Source of the DNA: CAZRIE01 sp964600075
GTDB taxonomy: Bacteria; Bacteroidota; Bacteroidia; Flavobacteriales; Flavobacteriaceae
Direction: 5' to 3'
Length of the DNA: 42,197 nt
NCBI GenBank assembly: GCA_964600075.1
Contig: CAZRIE010000029.1
Span: 1-42,197, forward strand
The position numbers and the translations under genes were made by a program. This document shows positions 18,681-27,244 of this stretch, piece after piece (position 1 is the stretch's first letter; each line of letters begins with the position of its first letter). The notes under the pieces are model-generated. The model was not told where the DNA came from and did not search any database. It saw nothing but the letters and a program-made list of their open reading frames with translations.

Positions 18681-19619
18681 CTAAAAAAACCTCGGGGTAA
18701 GTCTTCTTTGGAACTGCGTCAGAAATTCATATCTCAATATCACTTCAAAAGAGCCATCATTAAAGGTAGAACCTCCTAGCTCTGAAATCTCACGATCGTA
18801 GGCAAGCCCCAGCATTAAATTATCGTTAATTTGAAAGCCGAGCATTGCACTTAAGGCGGCATTCCATCTATATGCTGCTCCCAAAGAAAACTTTTCATTA
18901 ATTAAAAAAGTAGTCGATATATCAACCTGAAGCGGGCTACCTTGTTGCGCTCTTAACAATAGCGCCGGTTTGAACTCTAACCGAGGGTTCAGTTCATATA
19001 CGTAACCTGTCATGAAATACATATTGAAACGATCTTTTTCTAAAAATGAGTTGCTAGAATTTGAATCGTCGAAATGTTGGGTTTTTAAAAAGTTGGGAAC
19101 GGAGAGGCCCGCATAAAAACTTTCGTTATAATAGTAGACTCCAATACCGAAATTTGGTGAGAATTTATTGTCGATATTGGTCAGACCCGAAGCTCCTATT
19201 TCTTGGTCGAAATTGGCCAGTTTAGTGAAATCTAGGTTTAATAAATGTGCTCCTGCCTTTATTCCAAATGATAATTTTGATTCACGGGCAAGAGGTATGG
19301 TATATGAGAATATACCATCGAAATAAGTCTCTTGATTGGTGCCATTGCCAATCTCATCGTTCACTATAGAAAGGCCGATTCCAACTCGTTCTGACAATGG
19401 CGTATGAAAATTGAGTGTTTGGGTCTTTGGTGCCCCTTCAATACCCATCCATTGCGAGCGGTGCATAGCTGCGATGCTAAAAGCTCCCCTAGACCCTGCA
19501 TAGGCAGGATTAATGACCAATGTATTGTACATGTATTGGGTGTACTGCGGTTCATACTGCGCAGATACACTGTAGAGGGACATTGTAATAAATGCGATGA
19601 ATATACCGAGTTTGTTCAT
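18681..19619 (-). CDS. PorP/SprF family type IX secretion membrane protein
   Basis: A 312-residue outer-membrane protein of the PorP/SprF family. The signal peptide is about residues 1-20 (SVSAQ), followed at once by the family hallmark YEPQYTQYMYNTLVINPAYAGSRGAFS and QWMGIEGAPKTQTLNFHTPL, and then alternating beta strands to the aromatic end RRLTPRFF, consistent with a beta-barrel. In Flavobacterium johnsoniae SprF is needed to export or attach SprB, and PorP-like proteins work with type B cargo. Here it is the last gene of a cluster after three modular exported proteins (19824-22692), its probable cargo. No SprB-size gene is nearby. Confidence 0.93.
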   Translation of the reverse strand: MNKLGIFIAFITMSLYSVSAQYEPQYTQYMYNTLVINPAYAGSRGAFSIAAMHRSQWMGIEGAPKTQTLNFHTPLSERVGIGLSIVNDEIGNGTNQETYFDGIFSYTIPLARESKLSFGIKAGAHLLNLDFTKLANFDQEIGASGLTNIDNKFSPNFGIGVYYYNESFYAGLSVPNFLKTQHFDDSNSSNSFLEKDRFNMYFMTGYVYELNPRLEFKPALLLRAQQGSPLQVDISTTFLINEKFSLGAAYRWNAALSAMLGFQINDNLMLGLAYDREISELGGSTFNDGSFEVILRYEFLTQFQRRLTPRFF

Positions 19620-19823
19620 TTCATTTTCTTTGTACAGAATATCGGGAAAGTAATTTTGTTACCTCTTTAACGTTTAAATATCGGTGTTCAGTATTTTTTC
19701 AACTACCAAATAATTAAAGAGTCAAAACTAATCTTTTTAAATCAGCCTAAGAACCGTGACAATTTTTATCAATATGTCGTCTCTGCTTTAAAGAAATCAA
19801 TTCTTTTAGAGTATAAATCAAAA

Positions 19824-20822
19824 TTACTTCCTCCACGCTATTTCTATTAAACTCTGCGGATGAGCTACCGAAGTGCCATTGCAATACGCCTGCAAAAAAT
19901 CACCTTCGTTAACGTCAACATTTAGTGTTTTGTTATGATTACCGTTTTGCGCTGCCATAGTAAGGCTGGTAATAACTGTAGCTGAGTCGTTTTTTCTGAT
20001 TTCAAGGGTCCAACTTTCCACAGCATTCGACTGAGCAGTAATGCCTGTAATCGTACCATCACGTATCATACGCCAACCATTATTATTAGATGGGCTGCCA
20101 TTAAATTGTCTTAAGTATTCGTTGGTCGTATTACCGCTACTTCTGCCCCAACCAACCATAGTTCTATCAACGCTCAACCACTTGCTTCTTGTTCCATCAT
20201 AGATATATAGTATACCATCGTTGCCCACAAACATTTGACCTCCTGAATTTCCTGTAGGTGTCGAAGTACTCGGTTTGACCCGTAAGGGTACTCCTGTACT
20301 CTCGATATCTATTTGAGCGACGGGGCCAGTAGTACCGATACCTAGTCTGTTACTACTATTGTCCCAAAAAAACTGTGCGTTGTTTTGTGTTGGTTTTCCA
20401 TCCGTATCGGCAAAAAAGATAGACCCGGTAATGCCGGTAAACGTAAGTTCCACCCAAGCAGAACTATCCCAAGCTTTGATGATTTGATTATCAGTGTCGG
20501 AGGTATCTATCCAGATAGCTCCTGATTTAGGGTCAAGTGGTGTTGTGGCCGAGGTAATTACGGCGTCGTAGTCTATCTCCAACCATACACTTCCATTATA
20601 TATTTTGGTCGTGTTCGCAGTAGTGTCGAACCATACATCATTTTGTAAGGGTGAGGTTGGCGCGGCCGCGGCCGTAGTTACTACATTATTTCTAACCTTG
20701 ATTATGGTTCCTTTATTGTTAATAACCGACTCCTCTTGGGCATTGGCCACTACTTGCGCAAATAGCGCAAAAAGGCCAATAAAGAGTTTTTTCGAAATTA
20801 ATATGTGATTCGAATTGAACAT
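19824..20822 (-). CDS. Exported modular protein, trio member C
   Basis: A 332-residue protein with a signal peptide ending near residue 28 (VANAQ). The N-terminal part has NNKGTI, then two copies of a WxDT...YNGSxW module (VWFDTTANTTKIYNGSVWLEI and IWIDTSDTDNQIIKAWDSSAWVEL). The middle has RLGIGTTGPVAQIDIES and YIYDGTRSKWLSVDRT, the kind of text seen in phage tail-fibre and other fibrous surface proteins. The C-terminal 90 residues (VGWGRSSGNT to IEIAWRK) look like a beta-sandwich. No type A or type B sorting domain is recognised. It follows the genes at 20998 and 21757 and precedes the PorP/SprF gene. Confidence 0.7.
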   Translation of the reverse strand: MFNSNHILISKKLFIGLFALFAQVVANAQEESVINNKGTIIKVRNNVVTTAAAAPTSPLQNDVWFDTTANTTKIYNGSVWLEIDYDAVITSATTPLDPKSGAIWIDTSDTDNQIIKAWDSSAWVELTFTGITGSIFFADTDGKPTQNNAQFFWDNSSNRLGIGTTGPVAQIDIESTGVPLRVKPSTSTPTGNSGGQMFVGNDGILYIYDGTRSKWLSVDRTMVGWGRSSGNTTNEYLRQFNGSPSNNNGWRMIRDGTITGITAQSNAVESWTLEIRKNDSATVITSLTMAAQNGNHNKTLNVDVNEGDFLQAYCNGTSVAHPQSLIEIAWRK

Positions 20823-20997
20823 TTTGAAGAATCATCGCATTGTTTCACTGACGGAATAGTCTAGAAACACGCAGATATTAGAAAATGAGGGGAATTCTAA
20901 GAATATCCCTAATAAATCCGGAATATAAGTTGAGGATCTATTTTCACGTCAAAATATATTCCGGGGGATAAAATTTTATACTTTCCTCGGGCAAATT

Positions 20998-21696
20998 TTA
21001 CCTGACATATTGCACTTCAATGACATCACCGGCATAAACCGCCCAATCGTTTGGCGCTGTTCCGTTCGGCACGAGTGTAACCGTAGACGCTGCAACTGTG
21101 TAGTCTACATTTGCATTTAGTTTTGCACCGTTTCTATAGACCCAAACTTGGCTGAAGGCAGGCAAAACAGGACTTCCTGTTAGGGGATAAGCTGTTTGGG
21201 CAGCTGTCGCGGTAAAGCTCTCTTGGCCACTTTGGAGTAAATTAGAGGCGAGTATTTTTCTTGTAGCTCCCGTTGCTTCGTCCCTCACTAAAATGGTAAA
21301 TCCGGTACCGGTTGCGGTTCCGCCATCTGAAGCATCGGTGGCATCGTCAGAGGCCGCTCCGGTTTCCAATTCGATTCCATCAAGGGCGAAAACATTGCCG
21401 TCGATATCGATAAAGGTATCGTCTGTAAGCGTGCCACCTAATTGCCAAGTGGTTGTGGTGACATCTGCGGTGGTGTTCGATAGCATGGTAATGCCGTTTT
21501 TAGATTGAAGGTATTTGATAGTACCTTTATTGTCAATGACGCGTACGGCTCCAGCGGTCGTTGTCGTTCCGGGAACGATATCGGCTTCCTTAGTCACGTC
21601 TCCCGTGGTTTGTTGTGCACTGGCTATGCCGAAAGCGAGTATGCAACCGGCAAAAATTCCTGTTCTGATTCTTTTTTGATAATTTGGGGTTTTCAT
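20998..21696 (-). CDS. Exported modular protein, trio member B
   Basis: A 232-residue protein with a signal peptide ending near residue 27 (GIASAQ). It holds the DNKGTI motif, then a module LGGTLTDDTFIDIDGNVFALDGIELETG, a low-complexity alanine/aspartate/threonine stretch, then SNLLQSGQESF and a C-terminal domain VYRNGAKLNANVDYTV to AGDVIEVQYVR. The last two modules are shared with the neighbour at 21757. The composition is rich in Thr, Ala, Val and Asp, as in secreted surface proteins. Function unknown; likely T9SS-related because of the adjacent PorP/SprF gene. Confidence 0.7.
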   Translation of the reverse strand: MKTPNYQKRIRTGIFAGCILAFGIASAQQTTGDVTKEADIVPGTTTTAGAVRVIDNKGTIKYLQSKNGITMLSNTTADVTTTTWQLGGTLTDDTFIDIDGNVFALDGIELETGAASDDATDASDGGTATGTGFTILVRDEATGATRKILASNLLQSGQESFTATAAQTAYPLTGSPVLPAFSQVWVYRNGAKLNANVDYTVAASTVTLVPNGTAPNDWAVYAGDVIEVQYVR

Positions 21697-21756
21697 AATA
21701 CTAGGTTTTCTAAATGGATTAATGATTTGGGATTAAAAAATATTATAATCGATCTT

Positions 21757-22692
21757 TCAAAAAAATTGAACGATCCGTATTTCGTCATTTTGATAGCAGA
21801 TTACATTGGTCTCTAGTTCTATCGTATTACTGCCAATAGCGATAAAATCGATTTTGACTCCGTTTCTATAAACATCTATTTTTTGTGTATTGGTAATCGC
21901 CAAGGGCGTACTAAATTGATTCTGGCCGTTGTTTGCGACGATTACTATTTCTTCTTTTTGTAGCAACGCTGAAATTGGTGTTCTTTTTAGAACATTTGTG
22001 GACGCATCTATTGTAACAACCATATTTGAATTATCATCGACCACTTCAAGACCTTCTAACGCCAAGGTGTTGGTTGTGTTTGCCTCAATTACAGTGGGTC
22101 TTGTCAAAACACCACCTAGTTCAACTACATCTGAAAGTGATTTACTTAGTCCGTTGCCAACTTGCGATCCTGCACTATTGTCTATCCAGCTAGAACCGGT
22201 ATAGGTATAAATATTTCCATTTATCCTGTTTACATAAATATCTCCGGCCAATGGGTTGTCCACTGTCGTAGGGGAAGGTACACCGTCGCCACTTTTTGGG
22301 TTGGTGTTTATGGTTACCCAATTGACCCCGTTCCAAATACCGACCTTGTTGTCGGTAGTATCTATCCAGACATCGCCGACTTGGTTACTGGTAGGGGCCG
22401 TCGCTGAGCTAGTTACCGTAATTTCGGAATTACAAAGGCTTTTCCATATACTACCTTCGAAAACAAAAATGCATTTTGCATCTGTATTGTAAACCAAAGC
22501 TCCATTCAATGGCGTAAAACTATTCATTTCGGCATCCGTAATTCTGGTAAGTACCAATGCCTTGTTGGAACTCTCCAATTCTAGAATAGAAGATGCGTCT
22601 ATTTGCTGCGGATTTTCACCAATTTTTACTTGCGAAAAACCATATTGGAAACCGAAAAGGATGAATAGACAAACTGAAATAGAATTTCTCAT
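21757..22692 (-). CDS. Exported modular protein, trio member A
   Basis: A 311-residue protein with a signal peptide ending near residue 20 (YGFSQ). It begins VKIGENPQQIDASSILELESSNKALVLTRI, a start seen in many Bacteroidota surface proteins with phage-fibre-like modules. Two to three copies of the VWIDTTDNKVGIWNGVNWV / IYVNRINGNIYTYTGSSWID module follow. Then come LGGVLTRPTVIEANTTNTLALEGLEV, SALLQKEEIVIV and the C-terminal VYRNGVKIDFI to NDEIRIVQFF, all matching trio member B. First gene of the cluster. No recognisable sorting domain of type A or B. Confidence 0.7.
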   Translation of the reverse strand: MRNSISVCLFILFGFQYGFSQVKIGENPQQIDASSILELESSNKALVLTRITDAEMNSFTPLNGALVYNTDAKCIFVFEGSIWKSLCNSEITVTSSATAPTSNQVGDVWIDTTDNKVGIWNGVNWVTINTNPKSGDGVPSPTTVDNPLAGDIYVNRINGNIYTYTGSSWIDNSAGSQVGNGLSKSLSDVVELGGVLTRPTVIEANTTNTLALEGLEVVDDNSNMVVTIDASTNVLKRTPISALLQKEEIVIVANNGQNQFSTPLAITNTQKIDVYRNGVKIDFIAIGSNTIELETNVICYQNDEIRIVQFF

Positions 22693-23117
22693 GCAACGGA
22701 AAAATATGCTCGTTCATTTATTTACTTCTGCGAAGCTATAAAAGGATCTGTCGAAACACATATTTTTGTTGTGTAGGTCTTTTAAGGTGTAGTGAATGGG
22801 TATTTTGTGAATATTAAAGTAAGAATTTACTCTTTAATTGCATACTTAGATACGCATTCCCTCATGAAAATGTTTTCTTATAAGTTTAAAATGATTTGTG
22901 ATTTAGAAATTAATTTAAGCCTTTTCTCGAATAGAACTTTCTTGCAAAAATGCATGTAAAACTATTGAACTATCACTTTCTCAGATGCGTAATTTTAGTT
23001 GAGTAGTAGTCCGTAAATTCGCCTGTGATGTTTTGACAACCTTAATATCAATGCATTTTCCATAGAATTAAGTTAGGTTACTAGAAAGGAAGAATCGTGA
23101 GTAGGCCCTGAATTTTT
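22693..23117. other. 425-bp intergenic region
   Basis: No gene or RNA is visible. It must contain the promoter of the exported trio (reading left from 22692) and any terminator of the cca operon ending at 23118. I see no clean TAnnTTTG box on the minus strand and no hairpin with a T run. Confidence 0.5.
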
Positions 23118-24542
23118 CTAATGGTATTTGAGCCCAATTGCCTTTCCTTTGGCCAACATGAATTCTTTGGCAGCACCGTATTCATTTGGAATTTCACCTT
23201 CGAGAATTGCTTCCTTGATGGCCTCTTTAATGATTCCTATTTCCTTTGAGGGCTTTAAATTAAAAGTTGCCATTATTTCCTCCCCGCTGACAGGGGGTTG
23301 AAAATTACGGATGTGATCTCGCGCCTCGACTTCTTCTATTTTTTGCCTGACAAGCCTGAAGTTGTTCTTGTACTTCTTCTGTTTTCTTGGATTTTTCGTT
23401 GTGATATCCGCTTCGCACAAGGTCATCAAATCGTCAACATGTTCTCCCGCTTCAAACACAAGTCGTCTTACTGCGGAATCTGAAACAAAATCTTCCGAAA
23501 GTATCTGTGGCCTAGAACTCATCAAGACCATCTTTTGAACATACTTCATCTTTTCGTTTAGTGGCATACGCAAACGTTTAAAGAGCTTATAGACCATTTT
23601 TGATCCTACAAATTCGTGGCTATGGAATGTCCATCCGATTTTTTCGTGAAATTTCTTTGTAGGAGCCTTTCCGATATCATGGAGTAAGGCCGCCCAGCGC
23701 AACCAAAGATTATCGGTGGTTTCCGAAATGTTGTCAACTACCTCTAGGGTGTGCCAAAAATTATCTTTATGGCGTTGGCCTTCGATTTCTTCGATACCTT
23801 GAAGAGCGATTAGTTCCGGTAGTATAAATGGTAACAAATCGGTCTTGTGAAGCAATGCAAACCCCTTAGAAGGTTGTGTGCTTGCAAGAATTTTATGTAG
23901 TTCGTCGACAATCCGCTCTTTAGAGATTATTTTTATACGCTCTTTGTTTTCCGTAATCGCTTGTAACGATTTCAATTCTATAGTAAAATTTAATTGGGAG
24001 GCGAACCTGATGGCCCGCATCATTCGTAACGGATCATCGGAGTATGTTATGCCCGGTTCAAGTGGTGTTCGAATGATTTTTTTTTCAAGATCGGAAATAC
24101 CGTTGAAAGGATCTAAAAGCTTCCCAAAATCCTTTTGGTTCAGCGAAAGGGCCAAGGCATTAATAGTGAAATCCCTTCTTTTCTGGTCGTCGGCTAAAGT
24201 ACCGTCTTCGACAATAGGCTTTCTGCTATCACGGTGGTAACTTTCTTTTCGGGCCCCAACGAATTCCAACTCAACATCCTTGCACCTCAACATGGCCGTT
24301 CCAAAATTCTTGAATACGGTGACCTTGGGCTTTTCTTGAAGTAATGAAGCTACTTTATTCGCCAATTCGATTCCGCTGCCAACGGCTACGATATCGATGT
24401 CTTTGGGAATTCCCTTGTTCAAGAGATAATCCCTAACAAAACCACCGATGACATAACAGTCTATCCCAAGTTCTTGTGCTGCCGCAGATACGGTATTGAA
24501 AATCGGGTTTTGTAAGGCTTCTTTCTGGTTCAAAAGGTTCAA
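23118..24542 (-). CDS. cca: CCA tRNA nucleotidyltransferase with HD domain
   Basis: A 474-residue enzyme that adds or repairs the CCA end of tRNA. The nucleotidyltransferase core is at the N-terminus: CYVIGGFVRDYLL, then the metal-binding DIDIV (DxD), and DDQKRRDFTINALAL. Then DDPLRMMRAIRFASQL and the RNA-binding helices follow. An HD phosphohydrolase domain with LLHDIGKAPT and a long helical C-terminus follow at about residues 250-474. Length suits the family of the poly(A)/CCA transferases fused to HD. It lies 88 bp after tsaC, probably in one transcript. Confidence 0.95.
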   Translation of the reverse strand: MNLLNQKEALQNPIFNTVSAAAQELGIDCYVIGGFVRDYLLNKGIPKDIDIVAVGSGIELANKVASLLQEKPKVTVFKNFGTAMLRCKDVELEFVGARKESYHRDSRKPIVEDGTLADDQKRRDFTINALALSLNQKDFGKLLDPFNGISDLEKKIIRTPLEPGITYSDDPLRMMRAIRFASQLNFTIELKSLQAITENKERIKIISKERIVDELHKILASTQPSKGFALLHKTDLLPFILPELIALQGIEEIEGQRHKDNFWHTLEVVDNISETTDNLWLRWAALLHDIGKAPTKKFHEKIGWTFHSHEFVGSKMVYKLFKRLRMPLNEKMKYVQKMVLMSSRPQILSEDFVSDSAVRRLVFEAGEHVDDLMTLCEADITTKNPRKQKKYKNNFRLVRQKIEEVEARDHIRNFQPPVSGEEIMATFNLKPSKEIGIIKEAIKEAILEGEIPNEYGAAKEFMLAKGKAIGLKYH

Positions 24543-24577
24543 GTTTTACTGTATATAGTGGAATCGTTACTAAAGAT

Positions 24578-24598
24578 GTCTTGCGTCTTGTGTCTAAA
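24578..24598. repeat. Three 7-bp units GTCTTGC/GTCTTGT/GTCTAAA
   Basis: Three consecutive units in the form GTCTNNN lie in the gap between tsaC and cca. They are the same kind of 7-bp repeat as at 15814-15827 and 38089-38130. Confidence 0.55.
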
Positions 24599-24630
24599 AG
24601 CCAGAAGCTTCGGGGGTCTAACCTCTTATT

Positions 24631-25203
24631 TTACTCTCGTATCACTTTTACCGATCCGTCAGTGCTTAATTTTATAATTGCAGATGGCGTTTCGGAATTT
24701 TGTTCGGGTTGCAAATTTACCACATAGTCTACGCCTTTTAAAATATGGTCGCTTATTTTCGAGAAAGTTTTAGGTGTACCCTGACCGGAAATGTTGGCGG
24801 AAGTCGATACAACGGGTTTTTTAAACTTGTTAATCAGATACCGGCAGAATTTGTCGGACGCGACCCGAATGGCCAAGGTATTATCATTCGCGATCAGGTT
24901 TTTGGCAGTGCCCTTCGGGGCATCATAAATAATGGTAGTGGGTTTGGTCGAAAGATCCATTAAGTCATAGGCTAAATCTGGTACGTGTTCTACGTGCTTT
25001 TCGAGCATTGCATCGTTGGCGACCAAACATATCATGGCTTTGCTGTCTTCTCTTTGCTTTAAGCGATACACCTCTTGAACTGCTTTCTCGTTAGTAGCAT
25101 CACAACCGATGCCCCAAACCGTATCGGTGGGGTAGAGAATGAGGCCACCCTTCGCCAGAATTTCGATACAGTTGTTTAGTTCCGTGTTAAAATCGGAGGC
25201 CAC
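24631..25203 (-). CDS. tsaC: L-threonylcarbamoyladenylate synthase (TsaC/Sua5/YrdC)
   Basis: A 190-residue enzyme that makes threonylcarbamoyl-AMP for the t6A modification of tRNAs at position 37. It shows the YrdC hallmarks: GLILYPTDTVWGIGCDATN, the VYRLKQREDSKAM motif, NLIANDNTLAIRVASD and KPVVSTSANISGQ. It is the short TsaC-type form without the Sua5 C-terminal domain. The start is a GTG at 25203 that overlaps the last base of the preceding NeuB-like gene (TAGTG), so translation is likely coupled. Its grouping with cca joins two tRNA functions. Confidence 0.93.
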   Translation of the reverse strand: MASDFNTELNNCIEILAKGGLILYPTDTVWGIGCDATNEKAVQEVYRLKQREDSKAMICLVANDAMLEKHVEHVPDLAYDLMDLSTKPTTIIYDAPKGTAKNLIANDNTLAIRVASDKFCRYLINKFKKPVVSTSANISGQGTPKTFSKISDHILKGVDYVVNLQPEQNSETPSAIIKLSTDGSVKVIRE

Positions 25204-26072
25204 TATTTTTGGTATTTCAATTTCTGGCGTTGAACGCTCTCTATATCCAAAATGTCTTTTTGCTTGTAAGTTAGCGCTTCATGGGCCGCCCTTAAATCTC
25301 TGCATAGCTTGCGAAGCCCCATTGGTTCTAACGAGGCTGCATGGTCAGTGCCTTTCCAGGTTCTATCTAAAGTAAAATGCCTTTCTATAACATGAGCACC
25401 CAAAGTATATGCAGCCACATCGACGGCAATACCCAAGTGATGCCCTGAAAAGCCAATACTTTTTACTTTTTGACTATATTTTTCTTGTAGTTTCAGAATA
25501 TCTAATAGACAGACATCATTAAAGGGCACGGGGTAGCCAGAGGTACAATTATAAACTACTAGGTCTTTGCTGCGCCCTCGTTCACCGAAAAAATTAACAA
25601 TGATTTCGATTTCGTCTTTGGTGGTCATTCCCGTAGAAATATGAATCTCACCCTTATAATTATCGCATAGCCAACCCAACATCTCAAAATTGTTATTACA
25701 CGCGGAAGGTATTTTTATAAAATCAGGATTTATACTCGCAATCTCTTTTGCCGAAGTAGTTTCCCAAACGGAGGTGGAATAAGTGATGCCAATTTCTTCG
25801 CAATAGTCTTTTAGTTCTTGGTGTTGCGCCACATTAAACTCCAAAAATTCGCGGTGCGCCCCATAGGTGTCCCCATACGAATTAGCGGGATTAGGATGCG
25901 GAGCGTTGTACTGTTCATCGGTAAGCAATTCTTTGTTGTTACGTTTTTGGAATTTTACCGCGTTCGCATTGCCAAAAATCTTTGCCATGTTGATGAGCTC
26001 TTTGGCAATTTGTATATCCCCTTTGTGGTTACAACCGATTTCTGCGATGATATAAGGTTCTTTATAGGTCAT
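25203..26072 (-). CDS. NeuB-like nonulosonic acid synthase
   Basis: A 289-residue synthase that condenses PEP with an aldose (ManNAc, mannose-6-phosphate or ManNAc-6-phosphate) to give a nine-carbon sugar acid. Motifs of the NeuB TIM barrel are seen in order: YIIAEIGCNHKGDIQIAKELI, AVKFQKRNNKELL, KIPSACNNNFEML, IHISTGMTT, CTSGYPVPF, GFSGHHLGIAVDVAA, and HVIERHFTLDRTWKGTDHAASLEP. It lacks the C-terminal SAF antifreeze-like domain present in most NeuB proteins (usually about 340-350 residues). It overlaps the CMP-sugar synthetase gene by 11 bp upstream. The exact substrate cannot be decided by sequence reading. Confidence 0.88.
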   Translation of the reverse strand: MTYKEPYIIAEIGCNHKGDIQIAKELINMAKIFGNANAVKFQKRNNKELLTDEQYNAPHPNPANSYGDTYGAHREFLEFNVAQHQELKDYCEEIGITYSTSVWETTSAKEIASINPDFIKIPSACNNNFEMLGWLCDNYKGEIHISTGMTTKDEIEIIVNFFGERGRSKDLVVYNCTSGYPVPFNDVCLLDILKLQEKYSQKVKSIGFSGHHLGIAVDVAAYTLGAHVIERHFTLDRTWKGTDHAASLEPMGLRKLCRDLRAAHEALTYKQKDILDIESVQRQKLKYQK

Positions 26073-27234
26073 TAAATCTTAGATTATAGTTGATGATAAA
26101 CTCAGATGCTTCACGAATTGCGCCATCAGCAGATTTGTTGCTCAAGACCATATCTGCGTGATACTTGATGGGTTTGGTGGCGTTTGCCGGACAAAAAGAC
26201 CAGCCTGCCCTTAACATATTGCTCATATCGTTCACATCGTCTCCAATGTACGCAATTTCTTTGGGTGAAATATTTCGCTCAGAACAGATGTTTTCCAAAC
26301 ACGAGAATTTGTCCTTAATTCCCAAGAACACATCGCCTATTTTTAGTTTTTTCATGCGCTGGCCCACAACTTCCGAATTTTCAGAGGTCATGACCATTAC
26401 GTTAACACCATGCTGACGTAGTATCTCAAGCCCCATGCCATCCCGCATATCAAAGGTTTTGGAAAACTCACCTTCTTTGTTGAAGGTCACACGGCCATCT
26501 GTAAACACACCATCGACGTCTAAAATCAGATAATTTATCCGATGTACAGATTTATTGGTTTTGAAATTTGATATGAGCAATTGCTCGATTACCTGCCAGT
26601 CAGTTTCCGAATCGATTTCGACCAAGGTATCTTCTGCCATTTCAATTACACCGATTTCGCCGCTCAACCTGTTTTTTGATTCGAGTAAGGCGGTCTTGCT
26701 GGTGCAGTAAATCGCACCGTTCTCAATTAATAGGCCTTCGAAATCTTGACGTCTGGGCCTATTCGTAAAGTCATAGTTAAGGGGTTTGCCAGTGGTAGAC
26801 CACGTAAAACGATGGGTGTTCACCACAGTCAGAACGGCATCTAGTTCGTCTTTTTGTAACTTTTCTAAAGTCGCATTGATATCTTGTCTACGTGTCATTG
26901 GTGAAGTAGCTTGTAGTAAACAAAAAACATCGAAATCTATGTCGGTTATGGCACAGAACTCTAGCATAGCATCCTCGGTAGAAGCTGTGTCAGAAGCATT
27001 TTCGGACGAACGTTTCAATGGTTTTACCTTTTCCGACCATTTGAAATTCACGTCGATATAGTTGATAATTTCATCATCATCGGTAAAGACATAGACCTCG
27101 TCTAAATTTGAAAAAATGGCTTCGGTCAATACCCAAGTAAACAGAGGTCTGCCCAATAGTTTCTTTTTGTTCTTTCCGGGAATGCCTCTGGAGTTTTTTC
27201 GTAAGGGAATAAATCCTATTGCCTTTTTTGACAT
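26062..27234 (-). CDS. CMP-nonulosonate synthetase fused to KdsC-like phosphatase
   Basis: A 390-residue fusion. Residues 1-220 are a CMP-sialic acid synthetase (NeuA-like): IPLRKNSRGIPGKNKKKLLGRP (7-30), the LLQATSPMTR motif (107-115), and the RPRRQDF loop. Residues 230-390 are a HAD phosphatase of the KdsC/YrbI group with all catalytic elements: DVDGVFTDG (239-247), MTSE (282-285), GIKDK (305-309) and GDDVND (331-336). A NeuA-KdsC fusion is known in animals, where the phosphatase part is degenerate; here it looks active. It would remove a 9-phosphate before CMP activation. The 10-bp gap to the sialyltransferase-like gene shows one operon. Confidence 0.9.
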   Translation of the reverse strand: MSKKAIGFIPLRKNSRGIPGKNKKKLLGRPLFTWVLTEAIFSNLDEVYVFTDDDEIINYIDVNFKWSEKVKPLKRSSENASDTASTEDAMLEFCAITDIDFDVFCLLQATSPMTRRQDINATLEKLQKDELDAVLTVVNTHRFTWSTTGKPLNYDFTNRPRRQDFEGLLIENGAIYCTSKTALLESKNRLSGEIGVIEMAEDTLVEIDSETDWQVIEQLLISNFKTNKSVHRINYLILDVDGVFTDGRVTFNKEGEFSKTFDMRDGMGLEILRQHGVNVMVMTSENSEVVGQRMKKLKIGDVFLGIKDKFSCLENICSERNISPKEIAYIGDDVNDMSNMLRAGWSFCPANATKPIKYHADMVLSNKSADGAIREASEFIINYNLRFNDL

Positions 27235-27244
27235 ATTGTTTTTA

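Noticed and set aside
18681..22692. SprB-like giant adhesin locus
   Set aside because: The PorP/SprF gene suggests it, but the three neighbours are 232-332 residues with no large repeats of the SprB type.
22693..23117. tRNA or small RNA in the larger gaps (also 2886-3489 and 30986-31223)
   Set aside because: I looked for cloverleaf patterns and the GTTCRANY loop on both strands and saw none.
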